Of a stretch of 6,356 nucleotides of DNA, positions 1-6,147 are shown one piece after another. Numbering within the stretch: position 1 is the stretch's first letter; each line of letters opens with the position of its first letter. Below the pieces are notes generated by a model that made no database searches, was not told where the DNA came from, and was given only the letters and a program-made list of their open reading frames with translations. Origin of the DNA: Candidatus Nanopelagicales bacterium (GTDB taxonomy: Bacteria > Actinomycetota > Actinomycetes > S36-B12 > UBA10799); the NCBI GenBank assembly GCA_030699055.1, contig JAUYKX010000043.1, positions 1 to 6,356 of the forward strand, given 5' to 3'. A program made the translations under genes and the position numbers.

Positions 1-45
1 CAGGTGCTCGTGTTGGTGGGCTTCTTCGGAAGTTTCGTTGGCCAT
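1..45 (-). CDS. N-terminal fragment of an unidentified protein (runs off left edge)
   Basis: Reading the minus strand from an ATG at 45-43 gives 15 codons, MANETSEEAHQHEHL, open to the window edge. The start is supported by a Shine-Dalgarno-like GAGG (complement of 54-57) with an 8-nt spacer. The N-terminus is polar and acidic with three His residues and has no signal peptide in the visible part. It would be transcribed divergently from the hydrolase gene that starts at 248. Too little is visible to name a family. The reading frame could be chance, but the ribosome binding site and the divergent layout favour a real gene. Confidence 0.4.
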   Translation of the reverse strand, partial: MANETSEEAHQHEHL

Positions 46-247
46 CGGTGTCGCCTCACTCGGTTCACAGTTGAGACTGCGTGAATACCGTCCGGAGACC
101 TTCTAGCTCGCGGACCGTTACCCAACGTAGTCGTGCCGGTGGCGAAACCCCTTCCAGCATCGGTCGAACGGCCGACTTGAGGCTGTTCGGCGTCGATGGC
201 AGGACTCGATCACGCCTAGGCCGTAGGGTTTCGCGGCGGAGGGTCGA
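46..247. promoter_or_regulatory. Divergent intergenic region with a leader hairpin
   Basis: This 200-bp gap separates the left-edge minus-strand gene from the first hydrolase gene and must hold the control signals for both. The clearest structure is an inverted repeat at 163-191: arms 163-173 and 181-191 pair over 11 positions, two of them G-U type, around the 7-nt loop GACTTGA. It has no T-run, so it is more likely a leader or operator element than a simple terminator. I could not find a convincing -35/-10 pair. I looked for the actinobacterial c-di-AMP riboswitch that often precedes cell-wall hydrolase genes and did not find its conserved blocks. Confidence 0.3.
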
Positions 248-1570
248 ATGCAACATGAGGGACAACAAGTGGTAAAAGTCGCACCTGAGGGACGGCTAAC
301 CCAGGTCATCCGCAAGCGGGTCTTCCTGGCGATGGTGACGGCGGCCGCCCTGATTGCGGCTCCGTCGATGGCGGTACAGGCGAGCCCGTCGACTGGCACG
401 AGCTCCTCGCCTTCGCCGACGTTGAGTCCCAGCCCGACTTCGTCCGAAACGCCGACCAACACGCCGTCGCCCACTCCCGAGCCTTCCGACAGTTCGACTT
501 CGACGCCGCCGGGCCAGCCGCCCAAGCCGCCCAAGCCGACCAAACCGGCCAAACCGACCAAACCGGGTGCCGGCGAATCTGACGACGAGCAGGATCAGGC
601 TCAAGACGAGCAGGATCGTGAGAAGAAACGTAAGAAGAAAAAGGAGAAGAAGCCCGAGAAGAAGCAGCCGCCGATGGTCGACATGTCCGTCGTCTACGCC
701 GCAGCCGAGAAGCAGCTGGCGACAGCCGAGGCGGACTTGGCAGGTGCTCAGCGGGAGTTGGATGCCGCCCGGCGAGCCCAGCGACAGGCGGCCGAGCGGT
801 TGCAATCACTGCGCAACCAGGCGACCCTTGTCGCACCCGAAGAAGCGGAGACGGACGGTGGCGGGCTGCGCGGACTCAGTTCTGCCGTGATCCCGGTTGC
901 TGATGTCGGTGAGGACGGCAGAGGCGGAAATGGGCCGGTAGGGACAGACGCGGTTGACAGCGAGCCGGCACCGAAGCCCGCCGATCCAATTCTGGCCGAG
1001 GCGCTCACCCGGGCGGAAGCAGACAAGCGGCTGGCCGACCAAAGCGTTGCCGCGGCGGAGTCGGCGTACAACCTGGTTCGACTGAACATTGACACGGCTC
1101 GGGCCACCCTTGGTCTGGCCAGCGGGCAAGCGAGCGCCGAATCGGTGGCCAAACGGTTCACCGATTACCCGGTGGGTGACTGCGACTTCCCAGGCGTCAA
1201 GAACCCGAAGTCCTGCCGCGAGGCCCAACAGTGGGCGATCGCTCAGACGATCAACCCGATGAAGAACTGGTTCTACCTGTGCCTCAACTTCGTCACGATT
1301 GCTTATGGATGGTCAAGTGGTCATCCGACAGCCATCTCCCACTGGAATGCCGTGCCCGAGTCGAAGCGGCGCTCACCAAATACCGTGGCTCCTCCCGGGG
1401 TATTGATGTTCTGGGGTCCGAATCACGTCGCTCTGTCCTTGGGCAACAACATGTTGGTTTCGGTCGACGTTCTCGGGACCGGCCGAGCCTGGATAGTGGA
1501 TTTCGCGACGATTCAGGCCATCTGGGGTTTGCAGTATCTGGGTTGGGCCGAACCGGATTTCAGCGTCTAA
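248..1570 (+). CDS. Secreted NlpC/P60-like peptidoglycan hydrolase with coiled-coil region
   Basis: Predicted exported cell-wall hydrolase of 440 aa. A basic n-region (IRKR, 21-24) and hydrophobic segment 25-39 form a signal peptide, with likely cleavage after AVQA near 45. A Ser/Thr/Pro linker (46-107), an acidic patch (110-123) and a strongly basic run (KKRKKKKEKK, 126-135) follow. Residues 147-195 and 247-290 are Ala-, Glu- and Arg-rich helices, probably coiled coil, separated by a Gly-rich spacer. The C-terminal domain (about 300-440) has the papain-like order YLCLNFV (Cys345), then PPGVLMFWG and NHVALSLGNN (His393), as in NlpC/P60 or CHAP enzymes. Cys312 and Cys323 could form a disulphide. 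Coiled coil followed by NlpC/P60 recalls RipA-type endopeptidases, but substrate and partner are inference. ATG 248 has GGAGGG only 4 nt upstream. GTG 269, with GAGGGA 6 nt upstream, is an equally good start and still keeps the signal peptide. Confidence 0.8.
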   Translation: MQHEGQQVVKVAPEGRLTQVIRKRVFLAMVTAAALIAAPSMAVQASPSTGTSSSPSPTLSPSPTSSETPTNTPSPTPEPSDSSTSTPPGQPPKPPKPTKPAKPTKPGAGESDDEQDQAQDEQDREKKRKKKKEKKPEKKQPPMVDMSVVYAAAEKQLATAEADLAGAQRELDAARRAQRQAAERLQSLRNQATLVAPEEAETDGGGLRGLSSAVIPVADVGEDGRGGNGPVGTDAVDSEPAPKPADPILAEALTRAEADKRLADQSVAAAESAYNLVRLNIDTARATLGLASGQASAESVAKRFTDYPVGDCDFPGVKNPKSCREAQQWAIAQTINPMKNWFYLCLNFVTIAYGWSSGHPTAISHWNAVPESKRRSPNTVAPPGVLMFWGPNHVALSLGNNMLVSVDVLGTGRAWIVDFATIQAIWGLQYLGWAEPDFSV

Positions 1571-1743
1571 CTTCGGCGGCTTGTTGGGGGATTGTTTCGG
1601 CGGCCGATTCGGTGCACAGGTCGACGTGATCCGGAAGTTGATCTATATGCGGGACTCGGGATGCCTGTTGTGTCCTATTTTGTGATAGTTCTGGCGTGAG
1701 CTTCGTCCTGTTGCCTTTGGCGTAAGACGCTCATGGTCGACCA
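1571..1743. other. Intergenic gap between the two hydrolase genes
   Basis: No gene is supported here. Visible structure is limited to a direct repeat TTCGGCGGC (1572-1580 and 1597-1605), an AT-richer patch at 1674-1690 that could contribute to a promoter, and a short hairpin GCGT-AAG-ACGC just before the next gene. No strong intrinsic terminator follows the first hydrolase gene, so read-through into the second gene is possible. Confidence 0.3.
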
Positions 1744-2442
1744 ATGGCCAATTTTCAGACAGTCCGGTGCGGGGGCCCGGCGAAGCAATCCAAACGACCA
1801 ATGACCCGAATATTGATCCCGGCAATCGCTGCGGCGGTAGCCGCGACAGCCATGGTCGCCATCCCCTCGGCGGCCGAGGCTTCGGTAGGTTCGCGGGCCG
1901 ATGTGGCTGCGGCGCCGATGGCGCCCGAGACCACGGAGACCCGAGTTGCCCGAGCGGGCGGGGCCATGGTTTCCGGTCGCCGCTGGCTGAGGGGCAGGGG
2001 CGTTGACGTGCTCCGGGGCAGGCAGTGCACGGAGTTGGCGACTCGGTTGTACAGCTCGCGTGGCTGGGGTTCATTGTCGAACATCTACGGACTGCGTCCC
2101 GGCCGCCTGTATGGCGGCAAGATCGTGTTCCATCGAAACGGAAGCGGCTACGTTCCCGTGCCAGGAGATGTCTTGGTCGAGTTGGGTGGCTCGTACCAGC
2201 ACGTCGCCGTGGTCGACCAGGTGACACGCAAGGCAATCCGCACGGTCGAGCAGAACGCCGTCCCCAGCGGTCGACACATCTACCGATGGAATGGCAAGTC
2301 AGCTTTCGGGGCCTACGGCCCGCGCCATGTGGGCGGATTCATTCACAGTCGACGCAATCCCTTCCGCAATGACCCGGTTCGGCCGGGGCGTAAGCCGGGC
2401 AAGGCGGGGAGGCCGGGCAAGGCGGGCAAGCGCACGCGCTGA
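1744..2442 (+). CDS. Secreted CHAP-domain cysteine peptidase/amidase
   Basis: Small predicted secreted peptidoglycan amidase or endopeptidase, 232 aa from ATG 1744 or 213 aa from the in-frame ATG at 1801. The 1801 start gives a textbook signal peptide (MTRILIPAIAAAVAATAM, then a cut after AAEA); neither start has a clear Shine-Dalgarno sequence. The mature part has the CHAP order: RQCTELATRLY (Cys95), PVPGDVLVELG, YQHVAVVD (His153) and VEQNA (Glu169, Asn171), the expected catalytic Cys-His-Glu/Asn set. There is no separate wall-binding domain. Instead the last 25 residues are a Lys/Arg/Gly/Pro tail with the hexapeptide (K/R)PGKAG twice, which could bind anionic wall polymers (inference). The 3' end overlaps the end of the convergent ltbR-like gene by 100 bp. 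It probably works with, or parallel to, the upstream NlpC/P60-like enzyme in wall remodelling. Confidence 0.8.
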   Translation: MANFQTVRCGGPAKQSKRPMTRILIPAIAAAVAATAMVAIPSAAEASVGSRADVAAAPMAPETTETRVARAGGAMVSGRRWLRGRGVDVLRGRQCTELATRLYSSRGWGSLSNIYGLRPGRLYGGKIVFHRNGSGYVPVPGDVLVELGGSYQHVAVVDQVTRKAIRTVEQNAVPSGRHIYRWNGKSAFGAYGPRHVGGFIHSRRNPFRNDPVRPGRKPGKAGRPGKAGKRTR

Positions 2443-3146
2443 ACAGCCTCCGACAGCCGACCTCCGGCGGCGACGACGCTGGCCGCGTGGGACCGGCCGG
2501 GGGCTCGAGTCAGTCGATCGATTGGACCGGAAACCGAGATGGCGGCGATGACCCGACCACCTGGACCCCGGACCGGCGCCGAAACGCTGGCGACACCGGA
2601 TTCCCGCTCGGCGACGCTCTGCGCCCAGCCACGTCGGCGAACGATGGACAACGAGGCGGCATCGAACCGGGCACGCTGCAGTCCACGGTCGATCTCGTCG
2701 GGTGTCTCCCACGCCAGCAGCACCTGGGCTGCCGAGCCGGCCTGCATGGACAAGACCGCACCGACCGGCACCGTGTCGCGCAGGCCCGACTCCCGGTCGG
2801 CTGTTGCCACACAAACCCGGTCTTCGCCCTGGCGTTGGTACAACTGCGCGCTTTCCCCGGTCAGATCCCGCAGCGAGGCGAGGATGGGACCGGCAAGAGG
2901 GAGCAGTGGGTCCGATGAACGGCAGGCTGCCAGCTCCGAGATCCGCACCCCCAGTACGAACCGGCCGGCCTCGTCGCGGCCGACCAGGCCGTGGTGTTCC
3001 AGTGCCCTGGCCAGGCGATGCGCGGTGGGGCGGGGCAGTTCGGTCGTCGCGGAAAGGTCGGACAGACCGGCCGGGCCCGCGGCCAGGACATCGAGGATCA
3101 AGGCCACCTTGTCCACCACTCCGACGCCGCTCGTAGAATTGTCCAC
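2343..3146 (-). CDS. ltbR: IclR-family transcriptional regulator, LtbR-like (leucine biosynthesis repressor)
   Basis: DNA-binding regulator of 267 aa from GTG 3146. Residues about 8-68 form the winged helix-turn-helix (LSDLSATTELPRPTAHRLAR, then the wing GRDEAGRFVLG). About 75-235 is the IclR effector-binding domain, with CVATADRESGLRDTVPVG, the MQAGSAAQVLLAW segment and the GWAQSVAERESGVASVSAPV block. It is divergent from leuC, the position of LtbR in corynebacteria and mycobacteria, where it represses leuCD. That role is inferred here from family and position. The reading frame opens further upstream to GTG 3182, but that start would place the control palindromes inside the coding region; GTG 3146 lies at their edge. 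No Shine-Dalgarno is visible, so translation may be leaderless. The last 33 or so residues (Leu/Pro/Gly/Arg-rich) extend past the normal family end and are encoded opposite the CHAP gene's basic tail. Confidence 0.85.
   Translation of the reverse strand: MDNSTSGVGVVDKVALILDVLAAGPAGLSDLSATTELPRPTAHRLARALEHHGLVGRDEAGRFVLGVRISELAACRSSDPLLPLAGPILASLRDLTGESAQLYQRQGEDRVCVATADRESGLRDTVPVGAVLSMQAGSAAQVLLAWETPDEIDRGLQRARFDAASLSIVRRRGWAQSVAERESGVASVSAPVRGPGGRVIAAISVSGPIDRLTRAPGRSHAASVVAAGGRLSEAVQRVRLPALPGLPALPGLRPGRTGSLRKGLRRL
2394..2429 (+). repeat. Two-copy 18-bp tandem repeat in the CHAP gene tail
   Basis: The 15-bp core GCCGGGCAAGGCGGG occurs at 2394-2408 and again at 2412-2426, giving an 18-bp period. 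It encodes the (K/R)PGKAG hexapeptide twice in the CHAP protein. On the other strand it encodes the repeated LPALPG-type segment at the end of the regulator. Confidence 0.85.
3109..3139 (+). promoter_or_regulatory. Candidate leuCD promoter
   Basis: TTGTCC (3109-3114) and TAGAAT (3134-3139) resemble -35 and -10 boxes of a housekeeping sigma factor, separated by 19 bp, which is slightly long. Transcription would start near 3146. That puts the palindromic block 3138-3177 at and just downstream of the start point, where a bound repressor would block leuC. The promoter lies inside the first codons of the divergent regulator gene. The -10 match is good and the -35 match moderate. Confidence 0.4.
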
Positions 3147-3177
3147 GAAGCGACAATGTCGTCTCGCATTGTGAGAC
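3138..3177. promoter_or_regulatory. Palindromic operator region between ltbR and leuC
   Basis: Three interlocking inverted repeats lie in 40 bp. ATTGTC (3138-3143) pairs with GACAAT (3152-3157) across 8 bp; ACAATG (3153-3158) pairs with CATTGT (3167-3172), also across 8 bp; and GTCTCGCATTGTGAGAC (3161-3177) is a 17-bp near-perfect palindrome (5-bp outer arms, 14 of 17 positions symmetric). Placement next to an IclR-family gene and its divergent leuCD target makes this the probable binding site for autoregulation and leuCD repression. The binding itself is inferred. Confidence 0.65.
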
Positions 3178-3226
3178 GCCACCCGTGATGGCGTTCAGTG
3201 GGCCGTCAGGGTGCCGACGCCGGGTC

Positions 3227-3232
3227 AGGAGG
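3227..3232 (+). promoter_or_regulatory. Ribosome binding site of leuC
   Basis: AGGAGG is a perfect Shine-Dalgarno sequence 5 nt before ATG 3238. It decides the leuC start against the in-frame GTG at 3211, which would add nine residues that do not fit the family. Confidence 0.9.
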
Positions 3233-3237
3233 AGCAA

Positions 3238-4638
3238 ATGGGACGGACTCTGGCGAACAAGGTCTGGGATGCCCACGTGGTCAGGTCGGCGCAGGGGGAG
3301 CCCGACCTGTTGTACATCGACCTGCACCTGTTGCACGAGGTGACGAGTCCGCAGGCGTTCGACGGGCTGAGGCAGGCGGGTCGCGGGGTGCGTCGCCCGG
3401 ACCTGTCTTTGGCCACCGAGGATCACAACGTTCCCACTGCCGACATTGACAAGCCGATCGCCGATCCGGTGTCGAGGGCACAAGTCGACACCCTGCGGGC
3501 CAACTGCGCGCAGTTCGGTGTTCCGATCTACTCGCTCGGCAGCGTTGATCAGGGGGTAATTCACGTGATCGGACCGCAGTTGGGTCTGGTCCAGCCCGGA
3601 ATGACCGTCGTGTGCGGGGACTCGCACACCTCCACCCATGGGGCGTTCGGCGCTCTGGCGTTCGGCATCGGAACCAGCGAGGTCGAACATGTGCTGGCCA
3701 CCCAGACGCTGCCGCTGCGACCTTTCCGGACGATGGCCGTCAACATCGACGGGCGGCTGCCCGAAGGGGTATCCGCCAAGGATCTGATCCTGGCGGTTAT
3801 CGCCGAGATCGGAACTGGCGGTGGCCAGGGCTTCGTGCTGGAGTTTCGGGGCGATGCGGTTCGCGGCTTGTCGATGGAGTCGCGAATGACGTTGTGCAAT
3901 ATGTCCATCGAGGCTGGTGCCCGGGCGGGCATGATCGAGCCCGATGAGGTGACCTTCGACTATGTGGCCGGTCGCCCCCATGCCCCGAAAGGGGCTGACT
4001 GGGACCACGCGGTTCGGGCTTGGCGTGCGTTGGCGAGCGACGACGACGCGGAATACGACGCTGAGGTTTCGATCGATGCGGAGAGCCTGACCCCATTTGT
4101 GACCTGGGGAACGAATCCAGGTCAGGCGGCGCCTCTGTCAGGTGAAGTTCCCGATCCGCGGTCGTACGCCGACCCGGTGGAACGCTTGGCTGCCGAGCGG
4201 GCACAGGACTATATGGGGTTGACCCCGGGTACTCCGCTACGTGAAGTGCCGATCGACGTGGTCTTCCTGGGGTCGTGTACGAACGGGAGGATCGAGGATC
4301 TTCGGGCCGCCGCCGCTGTGTTGCGGGGACGGCGTCTGGCTACCGGAGTTCGGATGCTCGTTGTGCCCGGTTCGGTTCGGGTGAAGCGGGCGGCAGAGTC
4401 GGAGGGCCTTGACGAGATCTTCCGGGTGGCCGGGGCCGAATGGCGTGAGGCCGGGTGCTCGATGTGTCTGGGAATGAACCCGGACAAACTCGAGCCCGGA
4501 CAACGTTCGGCATCGACGTCGAATCGCAACTTCGAGGGTCGGCAGGGCCCAGGTGGCCGGACTCACCTGGTGTCGCCCCAGGTCGCCGCCGCGAGCGCGG
4601 TTCGGGGCTACTTGTCAGCGCCGACGGATCTCGACTGA
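3238..4638 (+). CDS. leuC: 3-isopropylmalate dehydratase large subunit
   Basis: Large subunit of isopropylmalate isomerase, the second step specific to leucine synthesis: it converts 2-isopropylmalate to 3-isopropylmalate through a dehydrated intermediate, as a cytoplasmic complex with LeuD. The 466-aa protein is the usual full length. Aconitase-family features are intact: ATEDHNVPT (59-67), [11 protein letters not shown] (72-82), [20 protein letters not shown] (127-146), GSCTNGR (345-351) and [11 protein letters not shown] (406-416), followed by [12 protein letters not shown] (426-437). Cys347, Cys407 and Cys410 are the three expected ligands of the [4Fe-4S] cluster. The ATG start has a perfect AGGAGG. 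The gene leads an operon with leuD, 63 bp downstream, and probably answers to the divergent IclR-family regulator. I see nothing degenerate. Confidence 0.98.
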   Translation: MGRTLANKVWDAHVVRSAQGEPDLLYIDLHLLHEVTSPQAFDGLRQAGRGVRRPDLSLATEDHNVPTADIDKPIADPVSRAQVDTLRANCAQFGVPIYSLGSVDQGVIHVIGPQLGLVQPGMTVVCGDSHTSTHGAFGALAFGIGTSEVEHVLATQTLPLRPFRTMAVNIDGRLPEGVSAKDLILAVIAEIGTGGGQGFVLEFRGDAVRGLSMESRMTLCNMSIEAGARAGMIEPDEVTFDYVAGRPHAPKGADWDHAVRAWRALASDDDAEYDAEVSIDAESLTPFVTWGTNPGQAAPLSGEVPDPRSYADPVERLAAERAQDYMGLTPGTPLREVPIDVVFLGSCTNGRIEDLRAAAAVLRGRRLATGVRMLVVPGSVRVKRAAESEGLDEIFRVAGAEWREAGCSMCLGMNPDKLEPGQRSASTSNRNFEGRQGPGGRTHLVSPQVAAASAVRGYLSAPTDLD

Positions 4639-4690
4639 GATTCGATCAGCGGCATCGGAACGATCCGACTGGGTTTCGCCAGCCAACAGC

Positions 4691-4696
4691 AGGGAG
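4691..4696 (+). promoter_or_regulatory. Ribosome binding site of leuD
   Basis: AGGGAG lies 5 nt before ATG 4702. Two in-frame GTG codons at 4696 and 4699 overlap or abut this site, so ATG 4702 is the better start. Confidence 0.75.
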
Positions 4697-4701
4697 TGGT
4701 G

Positions 4702-5289
4702 ATGGAGAAGTTCGAACGACACACGGGGGTTGCGGCACCGCTGCGGGCGAGCAACGTCGACACCGATCAGATTTGCCCGGCCGAGTTCCTCAAACGGATC
4801 ACTCGGACCGGCTACCACGATGCGTTGTTTTTTCAATGGCGCCAGCAAGAGGATTTCGTGCTCAACCACGAGGCTTTTTCCCAGGCGAGCGTGCTGGTCG
4901 CCGGGCCGGACTTCGGCACCGGGTCTTCGCGGGAGCACGCGGTGTGGGCGTTGCGGGACTACGGTTTTCGGGCCGTGATCTCCAGTCGGTTCGCCGACAT
5001 CTTCCGGGGCAATGCGGGCAAAGCCGGTCTTCTGACCGCTCAGGTTGATCACGGTGTGGTTGAGCGGCTGTGGGCGCTACTTGAGGCCGAGCCGGGCGCG
5101 GAAGTCACCGTGGACCTTCACCGGATGCGGGTGGTCGCCAAAGGGGTCGACGAGCCGTTCTACCTGGACGACTACGTCAGGTGGCGCTTGTTGGAGGGAC
5201 TGGACGACGTCGCCGTGACCTTGCGGCATTCGGACACGATTGCCGCCTTCGAGGACCGTCGTCCCGCGTTCCTGCCTCGAACGGGCTGA
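4702..5289 (+). CDS. leuD: 3-isopropylmalate dehydratase small subunit
   Basis: Small subunit of isopropylmalate isomerase, supplying the swivelling domain that closes the active site over the LeuC iron-sulphur cluster. The 195-aa length is normal for bacterial LeuD. Recognisable blocks are [16 protein letters not shown] (17-32), [17 protein letters not shown] (68-84), which holds the substrate-binding Ser/Arg residues, and [18 protein letters not shown] (94-111). The FRGNAGKAG form replaces the FRNN-type sequence common in proteobacteria. The gene follows leuC on the same strand after 63 bp without an obvious terminator between them, so they are probably co-transcribed. The coding sequence appears complete. 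Confidence 0.97.
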   Translation: MEKFERHTGVAAPLRASNVDTDQICPAEFLKRITRTGYHDALFFQWRQQEDFVLNHEAFSQASVLVAGPDFGTGSSREHAVWALRDYGFRAVISSRFADIFRGNAGKAGLLTAQVDHGVVERLWALLEAEPGAEVTVDLHRMRVVAKGVDEPFYLDDYVRWRLLEGLDDVAVTLRHSDTIAAFEDRRPAFLPRTG

Positions 5290-5320
5290 GGGCTCATTAA
5301 GGGTCGCAGCGTTGAGTCGG

Positions 5321-5336
5321 GGCGCCGGGTGGCGCC
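5321..5336 (+). terminator. Weak GC hairpin after leuD
   Basis: GGCGCC (5321-5326) and GGCGCC (5331-5336) form a 6-bp GC-only stem with a GGGT loop 32 nt after the leuD stop. There is no T-run, so it may only slow or partly end leuCD transcription. The rest of the leuD-to-coiled-coil gap (5337-5445) has a TAACCT -10-like box at 5354-5359 but no matching -35. Confidence 0.3.
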
Positions 5337-5445
5337 GAAGGATCAATGTTGTCTAACCTACGTCTTGGTCATCATCGGGTGACTAATCAGTTGAACAAGT
5401 CGGTCACATTCTGAGGTCGACTCGAGAGCGAAGAAGGTGGCTGCC

Positions 5446-6096
5446 GTGGGCAAGGATTCGGCGAAAGCGTCAGTAGGTCAGCGCGTTGCTTCAGCACGCG
5501 AGCGAGCCATGGAGAGCGTGAGCATCGCGCGGGAACAGATCGAGCAGGCGGTGTCCGCTGCTGAGGATCGTCTCGATCAAATGCGAGCCAAGACAGAGAA
5601 GCGCATCGCAACCGCTCAGGAAAAGGCGGACAAGCGTGTCGCGAAGGCTCGGCAGAAGTTCGAGTCGCTGGCGAGCGCGGCCGAGTCCGTGTCGGCTGCG
5701 GCCGAGGCCCGGCTGGAGGCGGCGCGGGATGCCGCGCAGCAGCAGATCAATGCACTGGAGGAGACCCTGGCGGCCGTCAGCCAGGAGTTGGACGCGCGTA
5801 CAGAGGCGCTAGTGGCTGCGGCGACGGAGCGGGTTGAATCGGCCCGGCAGGTCGCTTCGGAGCAGATCGAGAACGTGAAGCAGGCCACGGGCATCGGAGG
5901 GGAGCCGGTGGCTGAATCGCCTGCTGCTCCGGCGGCTCCGGCCAAGCGGGCTCCGGTCGCGAAGAAGGCTCCGGCGGCTAAGAAGGCTCCGGCGGCCAAG
6001 CGGGCTCCGGCCGCGAAGAAGGCTCCGGCGGCTAAGCGGGCTCCGGCGGCTAAGAAGGCTCCGGCGGCTAAGCGGGCTCCGGCCAAGAAGGCCTAG
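5446..6096 (+). CDS. Coiled-coil protein with Lys/Ala/Pro-repeat (histone H1-like) tail
   Basis: A 216-aa protein of two parts. The first 145 or so residues are almost unbroken charged helix rich in Ala, Glu, Arg and Gln, probably coiled coil, with no signal peptide, membrane segment or Cys. After a short linker (TGIGGEPVAESP, Pro/Ala) the last 50 residues are eight AK(K/R)APA-type hexapeptides ending PAKKA. Such tails bind DNA in mycobacterial HupB and histone H1, or sulphated glycans in HBHA. The gene follows leuD, the place of hupB in mycobacteria, but has no HU fold; helix plus Lys/Ala/Pro tail is closest to HBHA in layout. Nucleoid binding or surface adhesion are both possible, and neither is shown. 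GTG 5446 has AGAAGG 8 nt upstream; GTG 5437 is an alternative adding three residues. Confidence 0.8.
   Translation: MGKDSAKASVGQRVASARERAMESVSIAREQIEQAVSAAEDRLDQMRAKTEKRIATAQEKADKRVAKARQKFESLASAAESVSAAAEARLEAARDAAQQQINALEETLAAVSQELDARTEALVAAATERVESARQVASEQIENVKQATGIGGEPVAESPAAPAAPAKRAPVAKKAPAAKKAPAAKRAPAAKKAPAAKRAPAAKKAPAAKRAPAKKA
5941..6084 (+). repeat. Eight tandem 18-bp repeats encoding AK(K/R)AP(A/V)
   Basis: Eight consecutive 18-bp units with a consensus close to GCTAAGAAGGCTCCGGCG encode Ala-Lys-Lys/Arg-Ala-Pro-Ala; the first ends in Val. The third codon varies only between AAG and CGG, in the order R-K-K-R-K-R-K-R. Synonymous positions are very uniform, which suggests recent expansion or gene-conversion-like homogenisation, and the copy number is likely to vary between strains. 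Confidence 0.95.
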
Positions 6097-6111
6097 TCGA
6101 TAGGGACCTAA

Positions 6112-6147
6112 AGCCTGCGCCCTCAGCTAAGCCCGAGGGCGCAGGCT
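6112..6147 (+). terminator. Strong hairpin terminator at the convergent gene ends
   Basis: AGCCTGCGCCCTC (6112-6124) and GAGGGCGCAGGCT (6135-6147) pair perfectly over 13 bp around a 10-nt loop, 15 nt after the coiled-coil gene stop. There is no T-run, as is common for actinobacterial terminators. The right arm is also the last codons of the fbiD-like gene on the other strand, so for that gene the hairpin spans the stop codon. It may end transcription from the left only, or work in both directions. Confidence 0.75.

Noticed and set aside
81..275. Small plus-strand open frame ahead of the first hydrolase gene
   Set aside because: It has no ribosome binding site, an Arg/Ser-rich composition without recognisable features, and overlaps the better-supported start at 248.
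46..300. c-di-AMP (ydaO-type) riboswitch before the hydrolase gene
   Set aside because: GACGGCTAACC at 290-300 faintly resembles one conserved block, but it lies inside the coding region and the other blocks are missing.
1738..1803. Direct repeat CGACCAATG at both candidate starts of the CHAP gene (1738-1746 and 1795-1803)
   Set aside because: Nine bases repeated once at this distance can be chance, and no other feature supports a functional element.
3211..3237. Longer leuC form beginning at GTG 3211
   Set aside because: The perfect AGGAGG at 3227-3232 lies inside this extension and points to ATG 3238, which also gives the expected 466-aa length and Cys numbering.
2299..4008. A 569-codon open frame on the minus strand across ltbR and leuC
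   Set aside because: It lies antisense to the clearly real leuC and in another frame of ltbR. Its translation is Arg/Gly/Pro/His-rich low-complexity sequence, typical of shadow frames in high-GC DNA.
5616..6086. 156-codon minus-strand frame of Ala/Gly/Phe repeats
   Set aside because: It is the antisense image of the AK(K/R)APA repeats and has no start signal of its own.
5446..6096. hupB (HU plus Lys-rich tail), as expected from synteny
   Set aside because: The N-terminal part shows none of the HU sequence pattern and is a long charged helix instead.
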